A stretch of 64,000 nt of DNA from JAJDYQ01 sp942491945 (GTDB lineage Bacteria > Pseudomonadota > Gammaproteobacteria > JAJDYQ01): NCBI GenBank assembly GCA_942491945.1, contig CALODD010000037.1:78154-142153 (forward strand). Reading direction: 5' to 3'. A model generated the notes under the pieces. That model was given only the letters and a program-made list of their open reading frames with translations. It was not told where the DNA came from and did no database searches. Positions 40,928 through 49,590 of this stretch are shown in pieces; position 1 is the first letter of the stretch; every line of letters starts with the position of its first letter. A program made the position numbers and the translations under genes.

Positions 40928-42815
40928 TAATGTGAGTGCAGATGCTCGTAAATTTTTCGTGCCAGTGACTGACTGATGCCTTTTATTTGTTGCAAGTCTT
41001 CGATACCGGCCCGTTTTATACCATGAATGCCACCCAAAGTACTTGATCAAGGGCCTGTCGCCGTTTTGGCACCAATCCCGGGATTTGCTTCCAACGACCG
41101 AAGTGCGGCGGTTTATCGCGCCGCTGTTTATGGCCGGTAACGGCAAAACGATGAGCCTCATCCCGTATCTGCTGTAATAAGTGCAGTGCGGGATGTTGGC
41201 TATCCAGTACTTTTTCATGCCAACCATTTTTCTCTACACCTTGTTTATCAACTGATGGCAATATCAAGGTTTCAAAACCCGCTTTACGCGTACTACCTTT
41301 AGCAATACCCAGTAATCTAATATCTTGTAACTGTAAACTTTCCAACACTTCTTTTGCTTGTGTTAACTGCCCTTTTCCACCATCGATCAACAAAATATCC
41401 GGCAACTTTCCCTCTTCCTCCTGCACACGAGTATATCGCCTCTCTAAAGCTTGCTTCATGGCGGCATAATCATCAGCGGCTGTGATATCAGCAATATTAA
41501 AACGACGATAATCAGACTTCACAGCACCCTGATCATTAAACACCACACAGGAGGCAACCGTTGCTTCCCCTGAGCTATGACTGATATCAAAACATTCCAT
41601 GCGCTGCGGCAGTTCATCAAGTGACAGTGCCTCCTGCAGGGTTCGCAAACGCTGTTGCAAACTATTGCGCGAACTCAGGTAGGTATGCGAACGCCTCCTG
41701 AGCATTATGTCAGCGCAATCTGCACCCATCGTGCACGGTCACTGCGTACTTTATTCTTTATAGCGACCTTGCGAGCCGGCCTGCCTGCTCAAGGCTAAAC
41801 TCATCAATGAGCGCGTCTGTCTTCCAGGTGATGACTCACCACCAGCTCCGGCGGTATCTCATGTGCCAGGTAATACTGTGGCATAAAAGCCTCGAGCACT
41901 TCGGCTGCGTGATTCCATGACGCGTATCGCGGATAAAAAACCTTGTTACCCTGCATATTCCGCCGCGATACGAAGACCAGCACGCAGGCCTGCCCGCCCG
42001 GTATCGCGCAGGCCACTACATCAGTAGAGACATCCTGTTTGCCCACTGACATACTGTTTTTCCTGTATCTGCCTGCAGATGGCCACCTGGTCGCGGAATA
42101 ACGCCGCCTGTTCAAACTCCAGCTGTTCAGAGGCCCGCTCCATTTTGGCAACCAGATCATCAATGATCTGAGCCGTCTTACCCTTTAGGAATAATCGTGT
42201 GTGTTCTATATCACGCGCATATTCTTCTTTTGATATCAGGCCAACACAGGGGCCACTACAACGCTTGATCTGGTATTGCAGACAAGGGCGACTACGATTT
42301 TTGAAATAGCTATCTGTACATTGACGTAGTCGAAAGATCTTGTGCAGTAGATGAATCGATTGCCGCACCGCTCCGGAACTTGGAAATGGCCCGAAGAATG
42401 TCCCCTTACGTGATTTCGTTGTGCCACGATAAAGCGATAACCGAGGAAAATCGTTCTGTGTACTAAGGTAGATATAGGGGTAAGTTTTGTCATCTCTGAG
42501 TAGAACGTTATAGCGAGGCAGGTATTTCTTGATCAGTGTATCTTCAAGTAATAGCGCTTCACTCTCTGTATGTGTGACTGTGGTTTCTATAGAAGCTATC
42601 TGGCCGACCAGTGCCAGTGTTTTACTGTTATGGGCCTTATTGAAATAACTGCTGACACGTTTTTTTAAATGACGTGCCTTACCAACGTAAATGACCTCTC
42701 CAGCAGCATTCAACATTCGATAGACACCCGGCCCGGTAGAAACAGTGGCCAGGAATTCACGATGGTCAAAGATGCCATCTTCAACTTTATCGTCGGTTAT
42801 CGATGCGTCATCCAT
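40927..42815 (-). pseudogene. uvrC: Excinuclease ABC subunit C, multiply frameshifted
   Basis: UvrC makes the two incisions of nucleotide excision repair. All its parts are present in order on the minus strand, but in several frames. Frame one (from 42815) holds the GIY-YIG nuclease domain (GPGVYRMLNAAGEVIYVGKA) and ends near 42040. The next piece (VVACAIPGGQACVLVF) runs to about 41810. Short pieces with ALIDEFSLEQAGR and VRSDRARWVQIAL follow. A long piece from 41680 has the RNase H-like domain (ECFDISHSSGEATVAS, LLIDGGKGQL). The helix-hairpin-helix end (GIHGIKRAGIEDLQQIKG) is in yet another frame and stops at TAATG shared with pgsA. Eight or more small indels, many in homopolymers, are needed. 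Either a dead gene or poor sequence. Confidence 0.88.
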
Positions 42816-42821
42816 TCTTGG

Positions 42822-43466
42822 CTAAATCAGTTCTGCCGCCCGTTCAAAAACCGCTTCAAACATTTCTGTGGTTAATCGACGCGTTTGCGTGTTGTAGCGT
42901 GAACAGTGATAAGAATCGAGCAGCACGAGTTCATTGGGTAATAGATGCTCGGCGGCATGAGCAAACTTATATGCACTCAATTTCAATCCCTGAGCTCTCA
43001 ATACTGCATCATGCGCAATTTTCCCCAGGGCAATGATCACTGCATTATCGGGCAAGTCATTTAGTTCGGCTTGCAGAAAGGAATTACATTGCCTAATTTC
43101 ACTACCCGTTGGCTTGTTCGCAGGCGGCAGGCATTTAACCGCATTGGTAATCCGGCATCCTTTCATCTGTAAGTCATCGTCCGCAGCAACTGATTCAGGC
43201 TTATTTGAAAAACCATATTTATGAAGGGTTTCATACAGCAGAAGACCCGCATGATCACCAGTAAACGGACGCCCACTACGATTCGCTCCATGCATACCTG
43301 GTGCTAAACCAACCACAAGCAGACGGGCATCAGTATCTCCGAATGACGGCACTGGCTTACAGAAATAGTCTGGGTACTTTTTCTGGGTATCGCTCAGAAA
43401 TTGCGACAAGCGACTACAGGCGGTGCATTCAGCATCGTAATGAGATTTTGACATGATGCGCATCAT
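42822..43466 (-). CDS. Uracil-DNA glycosylase, family 4/5 (UDGb-like)
   Basis: A 214-residue DNA-repair enzyme removing uracil or deaminated bases. The motif GLAPGMHGANRSGRPFTGDHAG near 53-74 contains the family 5 active-site pattern, and the C-terminal DSYHCSRYNTQTRRLT has the conserved serine-tyrosine-histidine loop. Four cysteines (C14 and C17 near the N-terminus, C107 region and C124 region) may hold an iron-sulfur cluster. The better start may be the internal ATG giving MSKSHYD. It ends 6 bp before uvrC, so base-excision and nucleotide-excision genes share one operon with pgsA. The family name is by motif. Confidence 0.85.
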   Translation of the reverse strand: MMRIMSKSHYDAECTACSRLSQFLSDTQKKYPDYFCKPVPSFGDTDARLLVVGLAPGMHGANRSGRPFTGDHAGLLLYETLHKYGFSNKPESVAADDDLQMKGCRITNAVKCLPPANKPTGSEIRQCNSFLQAELNDLPDNAVIIALGKIAHDAVLRAQGLKLSAYKFAHAAEHLLPNELVLLDSYHCSRYNTQTRRLTTEMFEAVFERAAELI

Positions 43467-43500
43467 ATCTGCATTGCATGCTACTGATCAAAACCATGGC

Positions 43501-43517
43501 CTTACCGTATCGGTAAG
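43501..43517. promoter_or_regulatory. Palindrome upstream of the glycosylase-uvrC-pgsA operon
   Basis: CTTACCG-TAT-CGGTAAG is a perfect 7-bp dyad with a 3-base centre, 35 bp before the glycosylase start and 53 bp after the LuxR-type gene. It has the size and form of a lux-box-like operator, but I have no proof that the LuxR solo binds it. Confidence 0.4.
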
Positions 43518-43569
43518 ATGGGAAATTAGACGTAGAAGTACGCCAGGGCTAAAGATTCTAAGATCGAGA

Positions 43570-44379
43570 TCAGTTCGGAAATAAAGGTTCGCCTGTAACT
43601 GGGACAATGCGAGGGGAAATAATACCTAACAGGATAACTTTGGCGATCGCTTGCTGACGGTTACTGACATTTAATTTACGAATGATATTACGCATATGGA
43701 ACGTTACTGTGCTCGCTGAAATATCGAGAATGTCTGCCGTCTCTTCAGTCGTTTTACCTTCCGCACTCCAGTAAAGACACTCTTTTTCACGCTCACTCAA
43801 TTCAACGATTTCCTGTGGCTCATGTTTAACCAGATTACGATCTATCGCTGCCTGCATATGCACTGCGAACAAAGACAAATAAGGCATCATAGCTTCCACA
43901 TCACTTGCGGTAATACCATTGCGACTATTGCTATAGATAAAGCTCAGAACACCATTACGTTTCAGCCCTGAGTGTATAGGAATACTAACGCCGTCATGGA
44001 TGCCATGCTGGCTCGCCAGGTGCATAAACCGGATATCATTGGTTGTTTTCAGATAGTTCGAGGCATCTTGCCAAAGCAAGGGCAGATTCTGCTCCATGCA
44101 ATAACGAAAGATTGGGTCTTCGTCAATCAAGCCATCTTTTCGATATTGCGTCCACCAGGGCACAGGTAAATTATTGACGTGCAGATATTCGGGTGATTGC
44201 AAAGATACGGGTATAACAAGTGAATACTGGAAATACTGAAAATCGAGTTCGCCCGTAAACTCACTGGAGATACAGTAAATATCATGCAATGCATCGGCTT
44301 CGGCCAGCTGTTTGCTCGCTGAATCCAGTATCATTTGGCATGTTTTTTCTTCACAGACAGACATACTGCAACCAACCAT
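43570..44379 (-). CDS. LuxR-family regulator with autoinducer-binding domain (solo)
   Basis: A 269-residue quorum-sensing-type transcription factor. Residues about 25-180 form the autoinducer-binding domain, with the ligand residues W75/W76, Y79 and D88-P89 in the segment PWWTQYRKDGLIDEDP. Residues 192-252 are the LuxR helix-turn-helix, ELSEREKECLYWSAEGKT then ISASTVTFHMRNIIRKLNV. No luxI synthase is present in the window, so it is a solo that may sense exogenous signal or another molecule. A palindrome lies just downstream, before the repair operon. In E. coli a LuxR-type gene (uvrY) also stands upstream of uvrC, but that one is a response regulator. Confidence 0.9.
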   Translation of the reverse strand: MVGCSMSVCEEKTCQMILDSASKQLAEADALHDIYCISSEFTGELDFQYFQYSLVIPVSLQSPEYLHVNNLPVPWWTQYRKDGLIDEDPIFRYCMEQNLPLLWQDASNYLKTTNDIRFMHLASQHGIHDGVSIPIHSGLKRNGVLSFIYSNSRNGITASDVEAMMPYLSLFAVHMQAAIDRNLVKHEPQEIVELSEREKECLYWSAEGKTTEETADILDISASTVTFHMRNIIRKLNVSNRQQAIAKVILLGIISPRIVPVTGEPLFPN

Positions 44380-44468
44380 TTAATCAGGTCGCACACAGTA
44401 CTCTTTTACCTTGAACAAATCAATTATTATAGCTAACTTTTCCGGTGCGTCATCCAGAACGCAATGCC

Positions 44469-45389
44469 CTAAGCATTTAATTTTGCATCATCAGCAACCA
44501 GCATATTAGCCTTATCCTCTTCTAAATCAGGGTTATTTTTCATCACTCGCTGGCTTAGATAGGTCATCAACCACGCTTCCATTTCAGCTTCAATTGCTTC
44601 CATATCACCTGATGAAATCGATTCCGCCTTCTCGATATATTGATCGATATCCGCATGTAATTGCTTCGCTACGGCCTCAACACCTGTAAGGCGGCCATAG
44701 TGAGTCAAGTACATCTGCTGAGGCTTAAAGCTTAATAGGCGGTCAATTGATTGATGCAATGCATCCGGATCAAACTGCACTGGTGTCGTCGTCGGAAACC
44801 CTGTTGTGGTTTCAGCATAATCAAATTCACGATAGGAAATACCAAACGTATCGCCGGTAAATATGCCCTGACTTATCTGATCAACCACGCAAAAGTGATG
44901 ACGGGCATGGCCGGGCGTATCGATAAAGAGTAACTCACGCCCACGAAAATCCAGGAGAAACTCATCCCCAGCTTCGATGACACGCCCTGCATCGACCGGC
45001 AATAAATCACCATAAAGATTTTTGAAGTTTTCTTCGCCATAGACCGCTGAGGCACCAGCAATCAATTTGGAGGGGTCGATCATATGTCGGGCACCATAGG
45101 GATGAATCACCAGCTTTGCCTTCGGATAGAGTTGCATGAGCTGCCCCACACCACCAGCATGATCCAGATGCACGTGAGTTGGAATAATGTAGTCGACCTG
45201 TCCTTTGCTGTAACCACGCTCTTCTATCAAGGCAGCGATACCCGGCACGTTGGCATTAACACCCGTTTCAATCACGGCAACACCACCGTCCTGCTCCATC
45301 AGATAACAGGCGGTCATACGCGGACGCGTATAGCCAGTATCCATCAGAGTGATTCCATGACTAAGATTTTCGAATTCGATTGTTGACAT
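44469..45389 (-). CDS. Metallo-beta-lactamase-fold hydrolase
   Basis: A hydrolase of about 306 residues from ATG 45389, which has an AAGGGAAAG ribosome site; an upstream in-frame ATG at 45413 lacks one. The metal site THVHLDHAGG near residue 78 is the HxHxDH motif, and DTPGHARHHFCV near 180 and LTHYGRLTG near 245 supply further histidines. It probably holds two zinc or iron ions. Members of this branch act on lactones, thioesters or glutathione adducts. It is the only enzyme of this type in the area and lies divergent from purB. Substrate is unknown. Confidence 0.88.
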   Translation of the reverse strand: MSTIEFENLSHGITLMDTGYTRPRMTACYLMEQDGGVAVIETGVNANVPGIAALIEERGYSKGQVDYIIPTHVHLDHAGGVGQLMQLYPKAKLVIHPYGARHMIDPSKLIAGASAVYGEENFKNLYGDLLPVDAGRVIEAGDEFLLDFRGRELLFIDTPGHARHHFCVVDQISQGIFTGDTFGISYREFDYAETTTGFPTTTPVQFDPDALHQSIDRLLSFKPQQMYLTHYGRLTGVEAVAKQLHADIDQYIEKAESISSGDMEAIEAEMEAWLMTYLSQRVMKNNPDLEEDKANMLVADDAKLNA

Positions 45390-45478
45390 GTTTCTTTCCC
45401 TTACAGGGCTCACGATACGGGCATATTAAGGTATTATGCCGGCCTCTCGCTATTGACTGACTTTAAATTATTAATTCT

Positions 45479-46846
45479 ATGGATTTATCAACGCTCACGG
45501 CGGTATCACCGATTGATGGCCGCTACGGTTCCAAGACAGCCGACCTTCGTCCAATCTTTAGTGAATATGGACTCATCCATAAACGCGTCACCGTCGAAGT
45601 TCGCTGGCTACAGGCACTTTCCAACGAAGCCGGTATCAATGAAGTCCCGGCTTTCAGTGATGAGGCCAATGCGTTTCTGGATAGTATCGTTGAGAATTTT
45701 TCCGAAGAAGATGCTCTACGCGTCAAAGAAATTGAGAGCACAACTAACCATGACGTGAAAGCCGTCGAATACCTGTTGAAAGAGAAAATTCAGGATAACG
45801 CCGAGCTGCATTCCGTCACTGAATTCCTGCATTTTGCCTGCACCTCGGAAGACATCAACAATCTGTCTCATGCGCTCATGCTGAGCGAAGCGCGCTCGCA
45901 GGTCATCCTGCCACAGCTAAACGTGATCATTGAGAAGCTGAGCGAAATGACACAGCAATATGCCGAAGTCCCCATGCTTTGCCGTACTCATGGACAGGCT
46001 GCGACACCATCAACGCTGGGCAAGGAACTGGCTAATGTCGTCTATCGACTGACTCGCCAGCGTGATCAATTTAAGGATGTCGATATCCTTGGAAAAATGA
46101 ACGGTGCCGTCGGTAACTGGAACGCCCATCTGGTGACTTACCCAGATGTTGACTGGCCTGCTTTTTCAACAGGCGTAATCGAATCATTGGGCATCGCAGT
46201 CAATCCGCTAACCACACAAATTGAACCGCATGATTACATCGCTGAATACATGGATGCCCTGTCTCGTTACAACACCATCCTGCTCGACCTGTGCCGTGAT
46301 ATGTGGTCTTACATTTCTATTGGCTATTTCAAGCAACGCACGATTGCTGGCGAAGTGGGCTCGTCCACCATGCCGCACAAAGTAAACCCTATCGATTTCG
46401 AAAATGCCGAAGGCAATATCGGTATAGCCAATGCGATTTCTGGTCATCTGGCAGCAAAATTACCCGTATCGCGCTGGCAACGTGATCTGACTGATTCAAC
46501 AGTATTACGTAATCTGGGCGTTGGTATCGCCCATAGCCTGATCGCCTGGCAATCCGCCATGCGTGGACTGAGCAAAGTTGAAGCCAATGTACAACGTCTG
46601 GCAGAAGACCTGAATAATAGCTGGGAAGTTCTGGCTGAACCTATTCAGACGGTCATGCGTCGCTATGGCATCGAAAAACCCTATGAAAAATTAAAGGATT
46701 TAACTCGCGGCCAGTCGATTAATGCCGAAAGTCTGGCAACGTTTATCGATACATTAGAGCTTCCAGAGAAAGTAAAAGCAGAGTTGAAAGAACTAACACC
46801 AGCCACTTATCTGGGAAATGCCACCGCTCAAACCCGACAGGCGTGA
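45479..46846 (+). CDS. purB: Adenylosuccinate lyase
   Basis: A 455-residue enzyme of the fumarase/aspartase superfamily, catalysing two steps in purine biosynthesis (SAICAR and adenylosuccinate cleavage). The signature loop GSSTMPHKVNPIDFENAEG near 298 with the catalytic serine, and the substrate histidine in CRTHGQAATPSTLGKE near 165, are present. It starts MDLSTLTAVSPIDGRYGSK, typical of the gammaproteobacterial type. It is near roxA, as in E. coli. It is followed by a long intergenic region with several hairpins. Confidence 0.97.
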   Translation: MDLSTLTAVSPIDGRYGSKTADLRPIFSEYGLIHKRVTVEVRWLQALSNEAGINEVPAFSDEANAFLDSIVENFSEEDALRVKEIESTTNHDVKAVEYLLKEKIQDNAELHSVTEFLHFACTSEDINNLSHALMLSEARSQVILPQLNVIIEKLSEMTQQYAEVPMLCRTHGQAATPSTLGKELANVVYRLTRQRDQFKDVDILGKMNGAVGNWNAHLVTYPDVDWPAFSTGVIESLGIAVNPLTTQIEPHDYIAEYMDALSRYNTILLDLCRDMWSYISIGYFKQRTIAGEVGSSTMPHKVNPIDFENAEGNIGIANAISGHLAAKLPVSRWQRDLTDSTVLRNLGVGIAHSLIAWQSAMRGLSKVEANVQRLAEDLNNSWEVLAEPIQTVMRRYGIEKPYEKLKDLTRGQSINAESLATFIDTLELPEKVKAELKELTPATYLGNATAQTRQA

Positions 46847-46908
46847 ACATGTAAAAAATTGTGAAGCAATTCCGATAATCCTTTATCGAAATCGCCACAC
46901 TTCATACC

Positions 46909-46973
46909 AAGAAGGACGGGGCGGCCAGCTTAGCTTCTCTCCATATCCCCCTTAAGCGCGTTCCGCCCTTCTT
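46909..46973 (+). ncRNA. Hairpin 1 of the purB-roxA region (C-rich loop)
   Basis: AAGAAGG pairs with CCTTCTT, then after one mismatch CGGGGCG pairs with CGTTCCG. Inside, GCTTA pairs TAAGC, closing a loop that contains TCTCTCC and ATCCCCC. A weak CTTCTTTT end may serve as terminator of purB. It starts about 60 bp after the purB stop. Confidence 0.5.
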
Positions 46974-46980
46974 TTGATCA

Positions 46981-47020
46981 AGCCGGGTTGTGTCTTCTCC
47001 CCCTTTGATACAGCCCGGCT
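46981..47020 (+). ncRNA. Hairpin 2 of the purB-roxA region (C-rich loop)
   Basis: AGCCGGGTTGTGTC pairs with GATACAGCCCGGCT over 14 bp with two G-U pairs. The 12-base loop is TTCTCCCCCTTT, again pyrimidine only. It follows hairpin 1 after 7 bases. Between it and the next element (47021-47280) I see AT-rich sequence without gene. Confidence 0.5.
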
Positions 47021-47289
47021 CATTCATTCCAGCAGACACCCACTAAAAGGTAATGGAAATAATAGCGCCAATCTGACTATAGATACCAGCACATAATGAC
47101 CCTCATCAGGCCAGACAAAGAGTTATCCACAACCCTGAATAAGTGAAAATCATCATTAAAACCTCAAGCACTGCTTGAATTAAAATCCAATAACCCACTG
47201 ATTTTAATGAAGATATTCAAAATATCGCTCTTGTAAAAACCGGCTAACCTGCCGTTTTGTGATTAATTTGGCACTTTTTTTTGCAGAAA

Positions 47290-47387
47290 CTGTCCATACT
47301 TATTCGTAACAACTGATTTGCTCCTCCCAGATCAGTCAGGTATTCAAGGGCTGTACTCCTTCCCCCGGGATGCAGCCCTATTTTTTT
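47290..47387 (+). ncRNA. Candidate small RNA with two anti-SD loops and a terminator
   Basis: A 5' hairpin at 47313-47335 presents CTCCTCCC in its loop. A second at 47347-47379 (AGGGCTGTA with TGCAGCCCT) presents CTCCTTCCCCC in its loop and is followed by ATTTTTTT, a textbook intrinsic terminator. The region has no reading frame. Just upstream, TTGGCAC, a T-run and TTGCAG resemble a sigma-54 promoter, but the GG-GC spacing is 11 where 10 is required. The RNA would be about 90 bases. The exact 5' end is uncertain. Confidence 0.5.
47347..47387 (+). terminator. Rho-independent terminator before roxA
   Basis: Nine-base-pair stem AGGGCTGTA/TGCAGCCCT with a 15-base loop, followed by seven T. It ends the candidate small RNA. 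It is 40 bp before the roxA start, so roxA must have its own promoter or be read through. Confidence 0.85.
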
Positions 47388-47427
47388 GCCCTCGCAAAAC
47401 GCCCGTAAAATACATTAAAGTGCGCTC

Positions 47428-48570
47428 ATGTTGACACATCTAGGCACATTCCCCGTCGAAGACTTCCTGCAACAATACTGGCAACAAAAGCCCTTATTGA
47501 TTCGGCAAGCCTTCCCCGATTTCAACTCCCCCATCTCTGCCGACGAACTAGCAGGGTTAGCGCTGGAAAGTGAAGTCACTTCTCGCATTGTGCTGGAAAA
47601 GGACGGGCAACATCCCTGGGATTGCCGGCATGGGCCATTTGATGAAGAAACCTTCCAGACACTTCCCGAGAGCCACTGGACTCTGCTGGTACAGGATGTT
47701 GAAAAACATTTGCCAGAACTTGCCGTCTTACTTGAACCATTTCAGTTTATTCCACGCTGGCGCATTGACGACCTGATGATCAGCTATGCCGCTGACCAGG
47801 GCTCAGTCGGGCCACATCTGGACCAATACGATGTCTTTCTATTACAGGCTGAGGGACAGCGTCACTGGCAAATTCAGAACCAGCCCGATACCGAAAACCT
47901 GATTGCAGGAATCGACTTACAGATATTAGAAAACTTCGCAGCCGATGAGGACTGGGTACTAAACCCTGGTGATATGCTTTATCTGCCACCAGGCATTGCT
48001 CATCATGGTATCGCCCTGGGAGACTGTATGACATTTTCAATCGGCTTTCGCGCACCTACTGCGGCTGAATTACTCAATTCAATGGCGCATGATCTCGCTG
48101 AGGTATTTGAGAGTAACCTTCGATTCCAGGATACATTGCTCAATATGCAGAGCGACAGCGGCCAACTTACAGAGCAAAGTATTCAGTCACTCACCGACTT
48201 AATGATAGAAGCCATTCATCAACCTGCTTTCGTCCAGGGCGTGATTGCAAAACACCTGTCCGAACCAGCGCCCGTCATGCCTAACTATGAAGTTCATAAA
48301 GAAGACTTCGAAACATTCAAACTGCTGCTCACTCAGTCAACATCAATCAACTTTCATCCAGCCTTGCGTATGCTCTATACCGTACAGGAACAGGGTGTCG
48401 AATGGTTTGTTGATGGAGAACAGATACCGGCACATACAGCTGATGCAGGCGCCGTCAAAACAATCTGTAATGAATATAAAATTGCGTCAGAGATATTGGC
48501 GAATTCGCATTCCCTGTTGGCGCCAGCGTTTAATCTCTATCTAATTGGCGGAATCGAATTTGAAGATTGA
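47428..48570 (+). CDS. roxA: Ribosomal protein L16 arginine hydroxylase, RoxA/YcfD-like
   Basis: A 380-residue 2-oxoglutarate and iron-dependent oxygenase of the cupin/JmjC type. It hydroxylates an arginine of ribosomal protein L16 in E. coli. The metal triad begins with HLDQYDVFLLQ near 128 (HxD) and ends at the histidine of PPGIAHHGIALGDCMTFSIGF near 190. The helical C-terminal winged-helix part is complete. Length (380) is close to E. coli YcfD (373). It lies near purB, as in E. coli, and its end overlaps the acetyltransferase start. Confidence 0.92.
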   Translation: MLTHLGTFPVEDFLQQYWQQKPLLIRQAFPDFNSPISADELAGLALESEVTSRIVLEKDGQHPWDCRHGPFDEETFQTLPESHWTLLVQDVEKHLPELAVLLEPFQFIPRWRIDDLMISYAADQGSVGPHLDQYDVFLLQAEGQRHWQIQNQPDTENLIAGIDLQILENFAADEDWVLNPGDMLYLPPGIAHHGIALGDCMTFSIGFRAPTAAELLNSMAHDLAEVFESNLRFQDTLLNMQSDSGQLTEQSIQSLTDLMIEAIHQPAFVQGVIAKHLSEPAPVMPNYEVHKEDFETFKLLLTQSTSINFHPALRMLYTVQEQGVEWFVDGEQIPAHTADAGAVKTICNEYKIASEILANSHSLLAPAFNLYLIGGIEFED

Positions 48571-48982
48571 GATTCTCCACTGGCAACAGGCCAGGAAGTC
48601 AGCCTGCGAAATACGCCGTACTGTCTTTATTAATGAACAGCACGTCCCTGAAGAACTGGAGTGGGACAGCTCCGAAATTGAATCTGAATGCAGGCATGCT
48701 CTGGCATGGGATAGTCAAAATCAAGCCGTAGGCTATGCTCGCCTGCTGCCTAATTCACAGATCGGTCGTATGGCAGTGCTGTCTAACTACCGCCGACAGG
48801 GTATCGGACATGCCCTGTTAAGCGCGCTTGAGACAGAAGCCCAAAAGCTGGGCATGACTCACATATTTCTTCACGCCCAAACTCATGTCAGAGACTTCTA
48901 CGTAAACTTTGGCTATGAAGAAACCGGCGATGAATTTGACGAAGTAGATATCCCTCATATTAAAATGATCAAAACGCTATGA
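48545..48982 (+). CDS. GNAT-family N-acetyltransferase
   Basis: A 145-residue acetyl-CoA-dependent acetyltransferase. The N-terminal IRRTVFINEQHVPEELEWD is typical of a small GNAT group, and the acetyl-CoA loop is YRRQGIGHALLSALE near 80. The reading frame opens at TTG 48545, inside roxA, but TTG 48560 (MKIEILHWQQ) has a GGCGGA ribosome site 7 bases before it and may be the true start. It overlaps the next gene by 4 bp. The acceptor is unknown. Confidence 0.85.
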   Translation: MAESNLKIEILHWQQARKSACEIRRTVFINEQHVPEELEWDSSEIESECRHALAWDSQNQAVGYARLLPNSQIGRMAVLSNYRRQGIGHALLSALETEAQKLGMTHIFLHAQTHVRDFYVNFGYEETGDEFDEVDIPHIKMIKTL

Positions 48983-49506
48983 CCAATAACGAAGACAACA
49001 CTCAAAGCGAACTGATCCTGGGCGAGAGTAAGCAGGTATTTGAACTCGAAAGCCTGCAGGATAACTCAACCCATGTGATGGGCATGCTTGCGCAGGCAAC
49101 TCGCCACCTGCGTATATTTTCTCGCGATCTGGATCGGAGGCTGTTTGATAACAGTGACTTTATTGCTGCATGCAAAACACTGGCGCTACGTAGTCATTTT
49201 TGCCGAATTGAAATTCTGCTAATGAATTCACGTCAGATCACTGCCCAGGGGCATCGGCTGCTTAATCTGGCACGCGCATTGTCTTCACGTATCGAGATAA
49301 GACGTCCGGAAAAGCAGTTTGAAAAACTTCGTCACTTCTCTCTGACGGTGGACGGCCAGGGCTATATCTACCGCACAATCAATGACCGTTACGAAGGCAC
49401 CGCCAGTTACCATGATCCAAGATATTGCCGGGAGCTAGATAAAGACTTCGATACAATCTGGCAGAGAAGTAATGTCGACCCTGAATTACGAAGCCTTAAA
49501 ATATAA
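48979..49506 (+). CDS. Conserved hypothetical protein, DUF7931-type
   Basis: A 175-residue soluble protein. The segment HLRIFSRDLDRRLFDN and the later GHRLLNLARALSSRIEIRRP match, as far as I can judge, a conserved family that often follows or is fused to GNAT acetyltransferases, and its core may be phospholipase-D-like without the catalytic HKD. The start overlaps the acetyltransferase by 4 bp (ATGA), so the two are co-translated and may act together. Its function is not known. Confidence 0.7.
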   Translation: MTNNEDNTQSELILGESKQVFELESLQDNSTHVMGMLAQATRHLRIFSRDLDRRLFDNSDFIAACKTLALRSHFCRIEILLMNSRQITAQGHRLLNLARALSSRIEIRRPEKQFEKLRHFSLTVDGQGYIYRTINDRYEGTASYHDPRYCRELDKDFDTIWQRSNVDPELRSLKI

Positions 49507-49590
49507 AACATAAAAACGCGAACTTTTTCACACTGTGTATCCAATCATCGCGTATGGTTCACACATGAATGAGCTTAAGGGATCGGAAAT

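Noticed and set aside
40928..41227. An N-terminal extension of PgsA of about 100 residues
   Set aside because: The extension is the out-of-frame helix-hairpin-helix end of uvrC; the PgsA family starts at ATG 40927.
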